Assembly (NCBI GenBank): GCA_018432235.1
Contig: JAHDLO010000010.1
Coordinates: 310,001-374,000, forward strand
Source of the DNA: Clostridiaceae bacterium
GTDB taxonomy: Bacteria; Bacillota; Clostridia; Peptostreptococcales; Natronincolaceae
Length of the DNA stretch: 64,000 nt
Direction: 5' to 3'
Below the pieces are notes generated by a model. The model did not search any database and was not told the DNA's origin. It saw only the letters and a program-made list of their open reading frames with translations. The stretch's first letter is position 1. Each line of letters starts with the position of its first letter. The translations under genes were made by a program, and so were the position numbers. Shown here in pieces: positions 29,086 to 38,737 of the stretch.

Positions 29086-29118
29086 CAGTGACCCCCCACT
29101 TCATTTATAAAGATATTT

Positions 29119-29156
29119 AAAACCAAGCCGCAGAGATACTACGGCCTAGTGGTTTT
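29119..29156 (-). promoter_or_regulatory. Intercistronic hairpin at the hydroxylase stop codon
   Basis: TGGTTTT and CGGC on one side pair with GCCG and AAAACCA on the other, spanning 29119-29156 and touching the stop codon of the large hydroxylase subunit. A TTTTAAAT tract follows. It may attenuate expression of the permease or protect the upstream mRNA. Confidence 0.4.
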
Positions 29157-31476
29157 ATTTGTTTTTCTCCTTAAGCGCCTTTAGAATTTTTTCAGCGGTG
29201 ATGGGTAAGGTTGTAATTCTTATTCCCAGTGCATCAAATACCGCATTGGCAATTGCCGGAGGCGTGGGCACCATGCAGGGCTCTGCTACGCCCCTTGCAC
29301 CAAAGGGCCCGGTTTCCTCCTCATTTTCTATAAAGCTAATTATCATTTCAGGCATATCATCGGAGGTAGGAATCTTGTAGTCAACAAAATTAGGATTTTT
29401 AACCACGCCATTATCCAGTATAAGCTCCTCAAATATTGCTGAGCCAAGCCCCTGAAGGATACCACCCTCAATTTGACCCTCTATTAGCTTAGGATTTATC
29501 ACCTTACCAACATCGAAGCTGGAGGCTACCTTTAGCACTTCAAGCTTTCCTGTTTCTGTATCGATTTCTATCTCCACGCCTTGAGTGCCATAGGTCCAGA
29601 AGGCCACCGGCTTTTCTCCCTGTCCGGTTTGCTTATCTGTGTTTCTTACATTCGGAGGTATAAAGCTACCCCTGCCTATAATGGGCCCATGAATACCTGA
29701 GCCATCCGACATCGACAGACCCAGGGCAAGCTCCTTTATCGCCACCCTTTTATCTGGATGCAATTTACTTACTATATATTCGTCACAAAGCTCCAAATCC
29801 CTTTTAAAGACACTTAATTTAATCTGAGCCAGCTCCATCAGCTGTTCCTTAGCATCCTCACATGCCTTAACCACTGCATTACCTGCACAATAGGTTATAC
29901 GACTGGCGACCGTCTGCCATTCATATGGTGTATGGTCTGTGTCTCCTGTTTTTATCGTTATCTTATCCGGTGGTATAGTCAGTACCTCTGCCGCCATTTG
30001 TACCAGCACTGTATCTGAGCCTTGTCCTATATCCTGAGCACTTACAAGCAAATGAGCGGTGCCATCTTCATTTAATTTTATAATGGCGGAGGAGGCAACA
30101 TCATTCGGCATCGAGGGAGCTTTAAAGCCGCAGGCAATCCCTCTGCCGCGTACCTTGTTGGGTTTAATTCCCTTATTTAGATCATAGTCTTCCTTCTCCC
30201 AATTTAGCTTATCAACCACATCCTCCAGAGTTTCTTGAAGTCCGCAAACCTCAAGCACCTGACCAGTGGCATTTCTTCCACCAGGTTTTAATCCGTTCAT
30301 TCTTCGAATATCTATAGGGCTCAAGCCTATTTGTGCCGCCAGCATATCAATATTTTGCTCAATAGCAAAATGTATCTCTGACATACCAAAGCCTCTGTAG
30401 GGACCGCCTACAGGGTGATTTGTGTAAACACAAATTGAATCAGTCCAGACATTATCGATATCATAAGGCCCCGTAGAGCCATATCCACCAGCCCTAACAA
30501 TATTGACACCATACTCTGTATAGGCTCCCCCATCCCATATGAAGGTATTCTTAACCGCAACTATTTTACCATCCTTATTTATCCCGGTTTTTATGGTTGC
30601 ATGCATGCCCTGTCTAACGAAGCTATTAACAAATTCATCCTCTCTTGTATAGGTTAGCTTAACCGGTCTTCCCTTAGCCTTCATAGCTAATGGAATTAAA
30701 ATACCCTCCAGAGTTGTGCCAGCCTTGCCACCAAAGCCACCCCCAACAGCCGGAGACAAAACACGAATCTTATTCAAAGGCAAATTGAAGGCGACGGATA
30801 ATGCCTTTCGAACAGCATAGGGGGACTGACAGCTGGACCATATGGTCAGGCTGCCATCGACATCCATTTGAGCAATAGCACTATGGGTCTCTATTGGACA
30901 ATGCTGTATATGGGGAACAAAAAAGCTGTTTTCCACCACATAATCAGCCTCATTAAAGGCCTTCTCAGCATCTCCCTTTCTTATTTTGTAATGATTACTG
31001 ATATTTGTTCCCGGCTCCGGAAAAAAGATAGGTCCGTAATGATATTCTCCTAGATCAGGATGCACCAAGGGAGCGTCGGGCTTTAATCCCTCAACAGCGT
31101 TTGTTACCGCAGGAAGAACCTCATATTCCACCTGAATTAGCGCAACAGCAGCTTCGGCAATTTCCTTTGTTTCAGCTGCAACCGCTGCAACTGCTTCTCC
31201 TCGATAGCGCACCTTGTCTGTCGCCAGGAAGGTTTTATCCTCTAAATAAAGTCCTACTCTATTTGAAACATCCTTACCTGTTATCACCGCCTTAACGCCA
31301 GGTAAGGACTGGGCTTTTGCTATATCCACCTTTAATATTCGGGCATGAGGATGAGGACTTCTCTTTACTGCTGCAAAAAGAGTTCTGGCTAGCTTCAGAT
31401 CATCTACATACTTCAATGCACCTGTAACCTTTTTAATTCCATCAACCCTATTGACGCTGGTACCAACATATTTCAT
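29155..31476 (-). CDS. Molybdenum hydroxylase large subunit, xanthine dehydrogenase family
   Basis: Molybdopterin-binding catalytic subunit of 773 residues that hydroxylates a heterocycle or aldehyde using water. Cofactor motifs are AVGGGFGGKAG near 242-252, GPYRGFGMSEIH near 355-366 and GARGVAEPC near 735-743, whose Glu is the catalytic base. After FGGK, where animal and Rhodobacter xanthine dehydrogenases carry a substrate-binding Glu, this protein has Ala. The ATG at 31474-31476 has GGAGGAGG 6 bases upstream; the ATG two codons earlier abuts that site. Operon order is FAD subunit, 2Fe-2S subunit, this gene, permease. Nearby YqeB suggests the selenium-dependent class. Confidence 0.93.
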   Translation of the reverse strand: MKYVGTSVNRVDGIKKVTGALKYVDDLKLARTLFAAVKRSPHPHARILKVDIAKAQSLPGVKAVITGKDVSNRVGLYLEDKTFLATDKVRYRGEAVAAVAAETKEIAEAAVALIQVEYEVLPAVTNAVEGLKPDAPLVHPDLGEYHYGPIFFPEPGTNISNHYKIRKGDAEKAFNEADYVVENSFFVPHIQHCPIETHSAIAQMDVDGSLTIWSSCQSPYAVRKALSVAFNLPLNKIRVLSPAVGGGFGGKAGTTLEGILIPLAMKAKGRPVKLTYTREDEFVNSFVRQGMHATIKTGINKDGKIVAVKNTFIWDGGAYTEYGVNIVRAGGYGSTGPYDIDNVWTDSICVYTNHPVGGPYRGFGMSEIHFAIEQNIDMLAAQIGLSPIDIRRMNGLKPGGRNATGQVLEVCGLQETLEDVVDKLNWEKEDYDLNKGIKPNKVRGRGIACGFKAPSMPNDVASSAIIKLNEDGTAHLLVSAQDIGQGSDTVLVQMAAEVLTIPPDKITIKTGDTDHTPYEWQTVASRITYCAGNAVVKACEDAKEQLMELAQIKLSVFKRDLELCDEYIVSKLHPDKRVAIKELALGLSMSDGSGIHGPIIGRGSFIPPNVRNTDKQTGQGEKPVAFWTYGTQGVEIEIDTETGKLEVLKVASSFDVGKVINPKLIEGQIEGGILQGLGSAIFEELILDNGVVKNPNFVDYKIPTSDDMPEMIISFIENEEETGPFGARGVAEPCMVPTPPAIANAVFDALGIRITTLPITAEKILKALKEKNK

Positions 31477-31490
31477 GTTCATCCTCCTCC

Positions 31491-31964
31491 CTACTTATTA
31501 GCATTATTTTCCGATACATGCATAATTGCTTCAACAATTTTTTTATAGCCTGTGCATCTGCATAAATTGCCGCTTATGGCATCTACAACCTCTTCAACCG
31601 TAGGTGTGGGGTTTTCCATCAGCAAGGCCTTACCCGACATTATCATTCCAGGTGTGCAGTAGCCGCATTGCAGTGCTGCATGGTCTATGAAGGCTTGCTG
31701 CAGCTCATCCAGCTCTGTTTCAGTGGCTAGACCCTCTACTGTAATAATTTCCTTTCCGTCAGCTTCAACCGCCAGCATCAAGCAGGCGTTGACAGGCTTA
31801 CCGTCCACCAAAACAGTACAGGCACCACATTCACCGGCACCACAGCCCTCCTTTGCCCCCGTCAGATCAAGGTCTTCTCGAATCATCTCCAGTAGCGTTT
31901 TGTTAGGGATAACCGCCAGGCTTATCATCTCTTTATTTATAGTAAAATTAATTTCATATTTCAT
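31491..31964 (-). CDS. Molybdenum hydroxylase [2Fe-2S] subunit
   Basis: Electron-transfer subunit of 157 residues with two [2Fe-2S] clusters. The plant-type cluster ligands lie in GCGAGECGACTVLVDG near 39-54 with a later Cys at VNAC. The second cluster uses QCGYCTPGM near 98-106 and NLCRCTGYKKI near 133-143. The ATG at 31962-31964 is set by GGGAGGG 6 bases upstream. It starts 20 bases after the FAD subunit's stop and ends 14 bases before the large subunit. Confidence 0.96.
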   Translation of the reverse strand: MKYEINFTINKEMISLAVIPNKTLLEMIREDLDLTGAKEGCGAGECGACTVLVDGKPVNACLMLAVEADGKEIITVEGLATETELDELQQAFIDHAALQCGYCTPGMIMSGKALLMENPTPTVEEVVDAISGNLCRCTGYKKIVEAIMHVSENNANK

Positions 31965-31984
31965 GTTCAACCCTCCCCTAGTCT

Positions 31985-32827
31985 TTACTTGGCTATTTCC
32001 TCCAGTCCACGCTTTACCAGCACGCCCACAATTTCCTGCCTGTATTCCTTTGTTGCACGTATGTCGGTAATGGGATTCACCTCTCCTACAGCAATTTTTG
32101 CAGCCGCTTCAATGACCTCAGGATTTAATGACTTCCCTTCAAGAAAAGCCTCTGTCTGCCACAACCGAACAGGGGTAGGTGCTACCGAGCCCAATGCAAT
32201 CCTTATTTTCCCACCGACCTTCACTACTGAAGCACAAACCGTAGATAAATCCACAGCATCCCTTCTAGCGTGTTTTTGATAATGCCCGAAAACGTTTTCA
32301 TCGTAATTTGGTATTCTAACTCCCGTTACGATATCACCAGCCTTTAAGCAGGTTTTTCTAACGTAAACAAAAAAATCGTGTATTGAAATCTCTCGAATAC
32401 CCTCTTCCGAGGCATATACCTGTACAAATGCATCAAGGGCTAGTAGTGGTGTTGCCGTATCCGCCAGGGGCGAAGCATTTGTGATGTTCCCCACCATTGT
32501 CGCTCTATTTCTAACCTGACATGACCCAACAGAATGGCATGCCTCCGCCAGCACTCTGTATTTTTCCAGAAGCATAGGATGCTTTTCCATTTCCTTCATC
32601 GTCACACAGGCACCTATGGTTAAACCTGTCTCCTTATCAAAGGTTATTTCATTTAAACCTCCGATGCCTTTGATATCTATAACTGCCTCAGGGTGGCTTA
32701 GGCCTTCATGCATTCTGACTATTAAATCCGTTCCGCCATTAAGAATACTGGCAGCTTCGCCATACTGTAATAATAGGCGGCTGGCTTCTTCAAGGGAGCT
32801 TGGTTTGAAATATTTAAAATCCTTCAT
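31985..32827 (-). CDS. Molybdenum hydroxylase FAD-binding subunit
   Basis: FAD subunit of 280 residues that passes electrons from the iron-sulphur subunit to NAD+ or another acceptor. It begins MKDFKYFKPSSLEEASRLL and has the flavin motif ILNGGTDLIVRM near 28-39 and TMVGNITNASPLADTATPLL near 109-128, matching the family's VGGNIANASPAAD segment. The ATG at 32825-32827 follows GGAGGTG. It is the first gene of the four-gene hydroxylase/permease operon. Confidence 0.94.
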   Translation of the reverse strand: MKDFKYFKPSSLEEASRLLLQYGEAASILNGGTDLIVRMHEGLSHPEAVIDIKGIGGLNEITFDKETGLTIGACVTMKEMEKHPMLLEKYRVLAEACHSVGSCQVRNRATMVGNITNASPLADTATPLLALDAFVQVYASEEGIREISIHDFFVYVRKTCLKAGDIVTGVRIPNYDENVFGHYQKHARRDAVDLSTVCASVVKVGGKIRIALGSVAPTPVRLWQTEAFLEGKSLNPEVIEAAAKIAVGEVNPITDIRATKEYRQEIVGVLVKRGLEEIAK

Positions 32828-33718
32828 GTATACACCTCCAGAATAAGATAAAAGAATACGACCTAATATGAGTTCCGGTATTAGCATCTATATTTTCTTA
32901 ATATTACATCACTTTTGAAAAGTTCTACAATTTAATATATTTAACCTTTATAATTAAGCACTAATTTTTAGATAAATCCTCCAGCTTCTTTCGTGAACAA
33001 ATAACAAGCCAATATTTCAAAGTGATTAGTGCGATAAAAGCCTTAAATTCAAGCTTTTATATTGTTATATCATATTCTACAGCATAACCTAATGCATTCA
33101 TATGCATAAATATTGGATATTTTTCTGACTATTCAGATTAGTGCCCTGCAGCTTGCGTTTGCTTTATTGTATCCTTGTATGGCTTGGCACCATTTTTGGT
33201 ATATTGTGTATTTTAGTTATAAATTTGACAAATATATATTTATAAGTATTTTGTTATAATTATTTATATCATAATTTTAGTTGGATGAAAAGAGGCAGAT
33301 TCGATAAAATCCTTGCACAATCTACTTTTCACCCAGCATCCATATATATCATTTATACCCGTCTCGTCTTAGTGTATTCATATCTGCAGAGTGGGAATCC
33401 CGCACTTTATTCTATTCATTCTTCCATCCCCCAATACTATAAAGCTCTTGGTAGCTTATGTTAGTCCCTCTACATTGTTAATTGCAATACTCAAAGATTA
33501 ATCTTCGACTCAATAAACGAATATGCTTTCTCGAGTGTATATTTATACATATTTTTTTCGGCCTTCCTTGTTGATTTTTCAAGGAAGCTATTATGGTGTT
33601 GTCGACGACTTATTTTAAATATAAGGACTATTTTCGTATTTACAAGCAGGAATAAGGGAAATTCTGTAGAATTATGTTAGTTGGTTATATAATTAATTCA
33701 CGTAGTAAGGGGATAACT
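32828..33718. other. Gene-free divergent region
   Basis: No coding frame supported over 890 bases between the divergent hydroxylase operon and the gene at 33719. TTGACA at 33225-33230 is a possible -35 box without a convincing -10. From 33281 the sequence TGGATGAAAAG can partly pair with CTTTTCACCCA near 33325-33340, and GTGGGA/TCCCGCAC near 33392 suggests another small hairpin. A structured leader for 33719 is possible but not demonstrated. Confidence 0.4.
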
Positions 33719-34354
33719 ATGGAAAATAATAATGTTTTACCAAACGAAATCGAGAGTGTTTTGAATAGTATTCCTGGAGTACTATCCTCAAAGATTGTTG
33801 TACAAGATGATAATATAGAAGAGATGCACATCATGGCTACAACAGAACGAAATCCAAAGCAAATTTCTAGAGATATTCAATCAATTATGTTTGCTAAATT
33901 TAATATTGATTTAGATCATAAAAAAATCAGCATCGCTCAAATCCACCATGCTGCTACAAAAAGAAATGAAGGCAGGATTGAAATCGAGGAAATCAACATA
34001 AATGTCAATGGTAGTCATATAAAGGTAGGGATTAAGCTACTACAGGATGGCGTTACATATTCTGCCGAGGAGGATGGTTTAAATACCATCACTAATTCAT
34101 ACCGTGTGATATCCAACACAACCTTGAAGGCTTTGCAGCAAATTATAAAGGGCAACTATATTTTTACAACAGAGGATGTAGAGCGGATTACCATAGGAAA
34201 GAAAGAGGTTATGGTGGTTGCAGTCAGCGTTGTCAACTATCATCATGAGGAAATGCTGGTGGGAACGGCATTGGTCAAGGGTGATTTTAAGGAGACAATA
34301 GTCAGAGCAACCTTAGATGCCGTAAATCGTCGTCTTTCTAAGCTCCTTATATAA
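33719..34354 (+). CDS. Conserved protein of unknown function beside HD-GYP gene
   Basis: A 211-residue soluble protein that I do not assign to a named family. The first 75 residues (NEIESVLNSIPGVLSSKIVV, then ISRDIQSIMFAKFNIDLDHK) look like a small alpha/beta domain. The second half (about 95-205) is strand-helix rich with EVMVVAVSVVNYHHEEMLVG. I recall similar proteins in other anaerobic Firmicutes. The ATG at 33719 follows AAGGGG; a longer frame upstream lacks a ribosome site. Followed by its own terminator, then the HD-GYP gene. Confidence 0.7.
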   Translation: MENNNVLPNEIESVLNSIPGVLSSKIVVQDDNIEEMHIMATTERNPKQISRDIQSIMFAKFNIDLDHKKISIAQIHHAATKRNEGRIEIEEININVNGSHIKVGIKLLQDGVTYSAEEDGLNTITNSYRVISNTTLKALQQIIKGNYIFTTEDVERITIGKKEVMVVAVSVVNYHHEEMLVGTALVKGDFKETIVRATLDAVNRRLSKLLI

Positions 34355-34384
34355 CCGTTAGACTCCCACTACAACTATATTTAT

Positions 34385-34416
34385 AAAGGAAATCAGCTGT
34401 ATGCTGGACTCCTTTT
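34385..34416 (+). terminator. Terminator after the gene at 33719
   Basis: AAAGGA (34385-34390) pairs with TCCTTT (34410-34415) and CAGC (34394-34397) with GCTG (34403-34406), followed by TTTTATAT. It implies that the downstream HD-GYP gene has its own promoter and leader. Confidence 0.55.
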
Positions 34417-34444
34417 ATATAACTTCACATTTATTTAGTTTTGT

Positions 34445-34631
34445 AATTTAGATCGACTAATTCTAAATTTTCCCTAGCGTAGAGTAAAATCCTGTTAGCC
34501 ATAGCGTCGCAGCAGAGATTACGTTAAGGGGGCTATACAATGGCGGTTTTAACAGTTATATTAAATCTTTTGTCGAAAGCAGCTGCACACCTAACTTGGC
34601 TGTAAGTTTTGAAAATAAGTCGATCTAAATT
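34445..34631 (+). other. Candidate structured RNA leader upstream of HD-GYP gene
   Basis: AATTTAGATCGACT (34445-34458) is perfectly complementary to AGTCGATCTAAATT (34618-34631), closing a 187-nt domain that ends 10 bases before the GGAGGA of the HD-GYP gene. Inside, CTGTTA pairs with TAACAG, GCCAT with ATGGC, and CAGC with GCTG, suggesting a multi-branched RNA. I matched it to no riboswitch class I know, including the c-di-GMP class I core. Alternatively it is a small inverted-repeat element such as a MITE. Confidence 0.5.
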
Positions 34632-34654
34632 TCATTTTTTTGGAGGAATTTTAC

Positions 34655-35950
34655 ATGAGACAATTACCAACAAGAGCAAAAGTATATGTTATTTTTATTA
34701 TACTATTGGCAGCTATTTTTGGTATTTTTCTTTCGTATAATCATACTATTGGAAATTATCAGAGCTTCATCCTTTTCATCATATTGTCATTCATTGTAGA
34801 GTCTATGGCCGTTCCGCTTCCAGGTGAAGGTGGGGCAGTCTCAGTTGGTTATGCGATCGGTTTTACAGCTATGGTAATACTAGGTCCTCTACCGGCAGCT
34901 TTAAGCAGTTCAATTGGTGTCATATTCAGATATGTAAAACTAACAAATAATAAAACATACAATATATTCAATACACCTGTTTACAAATTATTGTTCAATG
35001 GTGCTCAATGCTTTCTATCCATAGGTGTACCATCTGTTGTGTACTACAGCTTTAGCATTAATAGTGCCGACCCGACCTTCTATAAAAACATTGTACCATT
35101 ATTTTTGGCACTGGTTACATACCTACTAATAAATACATCTATCATAACCAAGCTATTTTCAATACTTAATCAAAAATCCTTTTGGAATATGTTTATCAAT
35201 AATATCAAGTGGACAGTGCCCAATTCCTTTGTAATAGCCACGTTGGGTATTTTTATTAGCCTTTTATATATAAACTACGGCAGTATCATTATGCTCTTAT
35301 TTTTTGGGCCACTGCTATTGGCACGTCACTCCTATAAGCTCTATATAGATATGAAAAACCTCTATATGGAAACTGTATATGCCTTGACTAAGGCAGTTGA
35401 AGCAAAGGACCCCTATACAAACGGACACTCCCTTAGAGTTGCTGAGTATGCAGAGAAGCTTGCAATATACATGAAATTGCCCATAAGCAAGGTCAATACC
35501 ATAAAGACCGCTGCTATGCTACATGATATTGGTAAGATTGGTATAGAGGATTACATTTTGAATAAGCCCTCCAAGCTTACCGATGAAGAGTTCGAAAAGA
35601 TAAAATCGCATCCGGTTATAGGCGTCAATATATTGAGCGATGTAGACTTTTTAAGCGATGTTAAGCAGCTTATTATAAAGCATCATGAGCGGTACGACGG
35701 TAAAGGCTATCCCGATGGTCTAAGCGGTGATATGGTATCTATTGAAGCATATATTCTTTCTGTAGCAGATGCCTTTGATGCAATGACCAGCGATCGTTCC
35801 TATCGCAAAGGCATGACTACGGAGGAGGCAATTGAAATAATAGCTAAGGAAGCTGGATACCAATTTCATCCTCAGATAGCAGAGCGCTTTATCGCAATGC
35901 TGAAGCAGGAGCTCAAGGCTAAAGAAGAGGCTATAGAAGTTCTATATTAG
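34655..35950 (+). CDS. Membrane HD-GYP domain protein (putative c-di-GMP phosphodiesterase)
   Basis: A 431-residue protein. About seven membrane segments fill residues 1-225. A cytoplasmic HD-GYP domain follows, with KDPYTNGHSLRVAEYAEKLA near 248-267, AAMLHDIGKIGIEDYIL near 282-298 and HHERYDGKGYPDGLSGD near 341-357; the HD dyad and GYP triplet are intact. HD-GYP proteins hydrolyse cyclic di-GMP, so the membrane part probably senses a signal. The ATG at 34655 has GGAGGA 7 bases upstream. It sits directly behind the structured leader and ends at a bidirectional terminator. Confidence 0.93.
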   Translation: MRQLPTRAKVYVIFIILLAAIFGIFLSYNHTIGNYQSFILFIILSFIVESMAVPLPGEGGAVSVGYAIGFTAMVILGPLPAALSSSIGVIFRYVKLTNNKTYNIFNTPVYKLLFNGAQCFLSIGVPSVVYYSFSINSADPTFYKNIVPLFLALVTYLLINTSIITKLFSILNQKSFWNMFINNIKWTVPNSFVIATLGIFISLLYINYGSIIMLLFFGPLLLARHSYKLYIDMKNLYMETVYALTKAVEAKDPYTNGHSLRVAEYAEKLAIYMKLPISKVNTIKTAAMLHDIGKIGIEDYILNKPSKLTDEEFEKIKSHPVIGVNILSDVDFLSDVKQLIIKHHERYDGKGYPDGLSGDMVSIEAYILSVADAFDAMTSDRSYRKGMTTEEAIEIIAKEAGYQFHPQIAERFIAMLKQELKAKEEAIEVLY

Positions 35951-36003
35951 AATAGCAGAAGTCATTTTTCGAGAGAAGGATGGCTTTTTATTATCTACCA
36001 AGT

Positions 36004-36039
36004 AAAAACCCCGTTGTTTCGCCGACAACGGGGTTTTTT
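36004..36039. terminator. Bidirectional terminator
   Basis: AAAAACCCCGTTGT (36004-36017) pairs with ACAACGGGGTTTTT (36025-36038), loop TTCGCCG. T-runs on both strands end the HD-GYP gene (plus) and the lctBCD operon (minus). Confidence 0.95.
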
Positions 36040-36115
36040 AGGAGAGTTTCTATATGCTAGGAAATTATGGGCTTGATAAATACCTTAGCATTTATCTAAT
36101 TTCCTTGAGATAGCT

Positions 36116-37516
36116 TTAGTTAATTACAACCTTACCTGGGTTTAAGATACCTTTAGGGTCAAAGGCAGCCTTGATACCCCTCATGATTTGGTGCTGCTCC
36201 TCAGTGAAGGATTCCTTCAGGTATGGCTTCTTAGCGATACCGATACCATGCTCACCAGATACTTGACCTCTTAATTCTCTAGCCTTTGAGTACATGCAGT
36301 CAAATACATCACTTAGCTTCTTCTCCCAGGTGGCTTCGTCTAACGCATCCTTCAATACATAGATGTGAAGGTTACCGTCACCGGCATGTCCGAAGGACTT
36401 AATTCTGATATCAAATTGCTTTTGAAGGTCATTTGAGTACTTAACAAACTCAGCAATTTTATTTCTTGGAACAACAACGTCACACTCATCCATTTCAGTT
36501 GTAGATGCCTTGATGGCCTCAAGGAAGGCACCTCTGGCAGACCAGATAGCTTCATGTCTTTCTTGAGTTTCAGAAATGTATACGTCTAATGCCCCAGCCT
36601 CTAAGCAAAGCTCACAAACCTTTTCATAAGCCTTTTCGATTTCTTCCTTAGTATTACCATCGAAGGATAATAATAAGTAAGCATCAGCTGACTTGTCAGG
36701 GAATGGCTTTCCTAAGAATTCCTCTGCAGATAAAATAGTATCTCTTACCATATATTCAATCGCTACAGGAGCAGATTTTGATTTGATTACCTTTGGTACT
36801 GTTTCAATCGCTTCCTCAAGAGAGTTAAAAGGCACCAATAAACTGATGGTTTTTACCGGTCTTGGTATAAGCTTTAAAATCGCCTTAGTAACAACCGCCA
36901 GAGTACCCTCTGAACCTACTACTAAATCCTTTAAGCTATAGCCAGAGCTGTTTTTAACTACCTTACCACCAACCTCGATAACTTCGCCGGTAGGTAATAC
37001 TAGCTCTAAGCCTCTTACATAGTCTCTTGTTACACCATACTTAACAGCCCTCATACCACCGGCATTTGTATTGATGTTACCTGCTATTGTTGCACTCTTC
37101 TCACCTGGATCTGGTGGGTAGAAAAGGTCCTTCGCCTCAACATACTTACTGATCTCCATCAATAGAACACCAGGCTCTACTGTTAAGGTTAGGTTTTCTT
37201 CATCCAGCTCAAGGATATTGTTCATTTTGCTCAGGTTTAACATAATACCACCATGCAGAGCAACTGAACCACCTACCAGACCAGTACCTTGTCCCCTTGG
37301 CGTTACAGGAATATTATTTTCATGAGCATACTTCATTATTTTTGAAACCTCTTCAGTTGATTTAACTTCAACTAAAGCTTCTGGCATTACCTTAACGCTG
37401 GCAAGCTCATCATGGCTGAAGTCTTCATTGATGGCTTCTCCAACGAACACTCTGTCTTCTCCTAAAACGGAGATTAAAAACTGGACATCTTTATCATCAA
37501 TTTTTTTGAAATTCAT
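36116..37516 (-). CDS. lctD: FAD-linked lactate dehydrogenase subunit (LctD-like)
   Basis: A 466-residue FAD enzyme of the GlcD/D-lactate dehydrogenase family. The flavin-binding PCMH domain shows [20 protein letters not shown] near 66-85 and SYVEAK-type linkers. The C-terminal domain ends [14 protein letters not shown] then [11 protein letters not shown]. Together with adjacent EtfA/EtfB it matches the electron-confurcating lactate dehydrogenase (LctBCD) of Acetobacterium woodii, which couples lactate oxidation by NAD+ to oxidation of reduced ferredoxin. The ATG at 37514-37516 is set by GAGGTG upstream; a GTG three codons earlier overlaps that site. Confidence 0.9.
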   Translation of the reverse strand: MNFKKIDDKDVQFLISVLGEDRVFVGEAINEDFSHDELASVKVMPEALVEVKSTEEVSKIMKYAHENNIPVTPRGQGTGLVGGSVALHGGIMLNLSKMNNILELDEENLTLTVEPGVLLMEISKYVEAKDLFYPPDPGEKSATIAGNINTNAGGMRAVKYGVTRDYVRGLELVLPTGEVIEVGGKVVKNSSGYSLKDLVVGSEGTLAVVTKAILKLIPRPVKTISLLVPFNSLEEAIETVPKVIKSKSAPVAIEYMVRDTILSAEEFLGKPFPDKSADAYLLLSFDGNTKEEIEKAYEKVCELCLEAGALDVYISETQERHEAIWSARGAFLEAIKASTTEMDECDVVVPRNKIAEFVKYSNDLQKQFDIRIKSFGHAGDGNLHIYVLKDALDEATWEKKLSDVFDCMYSKARELRGQVSGEHGIGIAKKPYLKESFTEEQHQIMRGIKAAFDPKGILNPGKVVIN

Positions 37517-37527
37517 CTCATTCACCT

Positions 37528-38709
37528 CTACATTGATTTGATTTTTTCTAGTAAGCTTGGAACTACCTGATAGATATCGCCAACGATACCATAGTGCGCT
37601 ACGTCAAAAATCGCTGCTTTTGGGTCTTCATCAATCGCTATGATAACGTCTGAGTTACTCATACCCGCCTTGAACTGAACTGAACCAGATACCGCACAAG
37701 TGATAATTAGCTTAGGTCTTACTGTTCTACCACTTAGTCCGATTTGCTTCTTAGGATCTCCCCAACCTGCTTCAATAAGAGGTCTTGTACATGCTACTTG
37801 GCCACCAAGTGCCGCCGCAAGCTCGTTTATCATTTCTAAATCCTTTTCCTTCTTAATACCTCTACCAGCTACAACAATTACTTCCGCGTCAGAAATATTT
37901 TCTTCCGCTTCCTTCTGCTTGATCTTTAATACTTCAATTGCTGACGCCAGCTTATCTTGTGGAACTGTACCAACCGTAACCTTTCCATTGGGGTTTTCAC
38001 TTCTTTCTGGCGCATTGAAGATTTTATATCTTACTGTTGCAAACTGAGGTCTGTGGTTAGGTGTAATAATTTGAGCCATGATGTTACCACCGAAGGCAGG
38101 TCTGATCTGAACAAGGTCTGTGTTTTCCTTAACATCAAGTATTGTACAGTCAGCTGTAAGGCCTGTTTTAAATCTGGCTGCAACTCTAGGCGCTAAAGAT
38201 CTACCAAGTGTCGTGGCACCAACTAGAATTGTAGACGGCTTAACCTTGCTGATGAAATCCTCGAAGGCTGCAGTATAAGGCTCTATTTTGAAATCCTTAA
38301 GTGCTGCATTGTCATAAACAAACACTTCATCCACACCATAGTGTAGTAGGTCATTGGCCTTTTCAGTAACATTGCTTCCGATAAATACCGCATATACCGG
38401 ATGATTAATTTTAGCTGCTAATTCTTTTGCTTTACCAATTAACTCCAGAGTAACAGGGTGAATATCACCATCTAAGTGGTCAACATATACTGCAACACCC
38501 TTCCAAAGGCTCTTATCAATTTCTTCAACCTTATCCTCTTGGAATATAAATGCACCCTCAGGACCCTTCTTAACACAGATCATACACAGCTTACAGGCAG
38601 CGTTGATTTGCACTTCATTACTTGTGTATTCTATTGCACCAAATGGACATAATTTTACAGCTCCATCAATATCAGTAATTTTACTTTGGTTTACTATTAT
38701 ACCAGCCAT
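37528..38709 (-). CDS. lctC: Electron transfer flavoprotein alpha subunit with N-terminal ferredoxin-like domain (LctC-like)
   Basis: EtfA of 393 residues. Extra N-terminal residues (about 1-65) form a ferredoxin-like domain with Cys ligands in LCPFGAIE and [14 protein letters not shown], as in confurcating Ldh/Etf complexes. The canonical EtfA C-terminal FAD motif includes [19 protein letters not shown] near 322-340. It overlaps no neighbour and lies between lctB and lctD. Ferredoxin at 43526 or another low-potential ferredoxin could be its partner. Confidence 0.93.
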   Translation of the reverse strand: MAGIIVNQSKITDIDGAVKLCPFGAIEYTSNEVQINAACKLCMICVKKGPEGAFIFQEDKVEEIDKSLWKGVAVYVDHLDGDIHPVTLELIGKAKELAAKINHPVYAVFIGSNVTEKANDLLHYGVDEVFVYDNAALKDFKIEPYTAAFEDFISKVKPSTILVGATTLGRSLAPRVAARFKTGLTADCTILDVKENTDLVQIRPAFGGNIMAQIITPNHRPQFATVRYKIFNAPERSENPNGKVTVGTVPQDKLASAIEVLKIKQKEAEENISDAEVIVVAGRGIKKEKDLEMINELAAALGGQVACTRPLIEAGWGDPKKQIGLSGRTVRPKLIITCAVSGSVQFKAGMSNSDVIIAIDEDPKAAIFDVAHYGIVGDIYQVVPSLLEKIKSM

Positions 38710-38737
38710 AAACTCCCTCCTATTTCAAAAGATTTTC

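Noticed and set aside
34445-34631. Assignment of the HD-GYP leader to a known c-di-GMP riboswitch.
   Set aside because: The conserved c-di-GMP class I core could not be found in it, so the element is reported only as unassigned structure.
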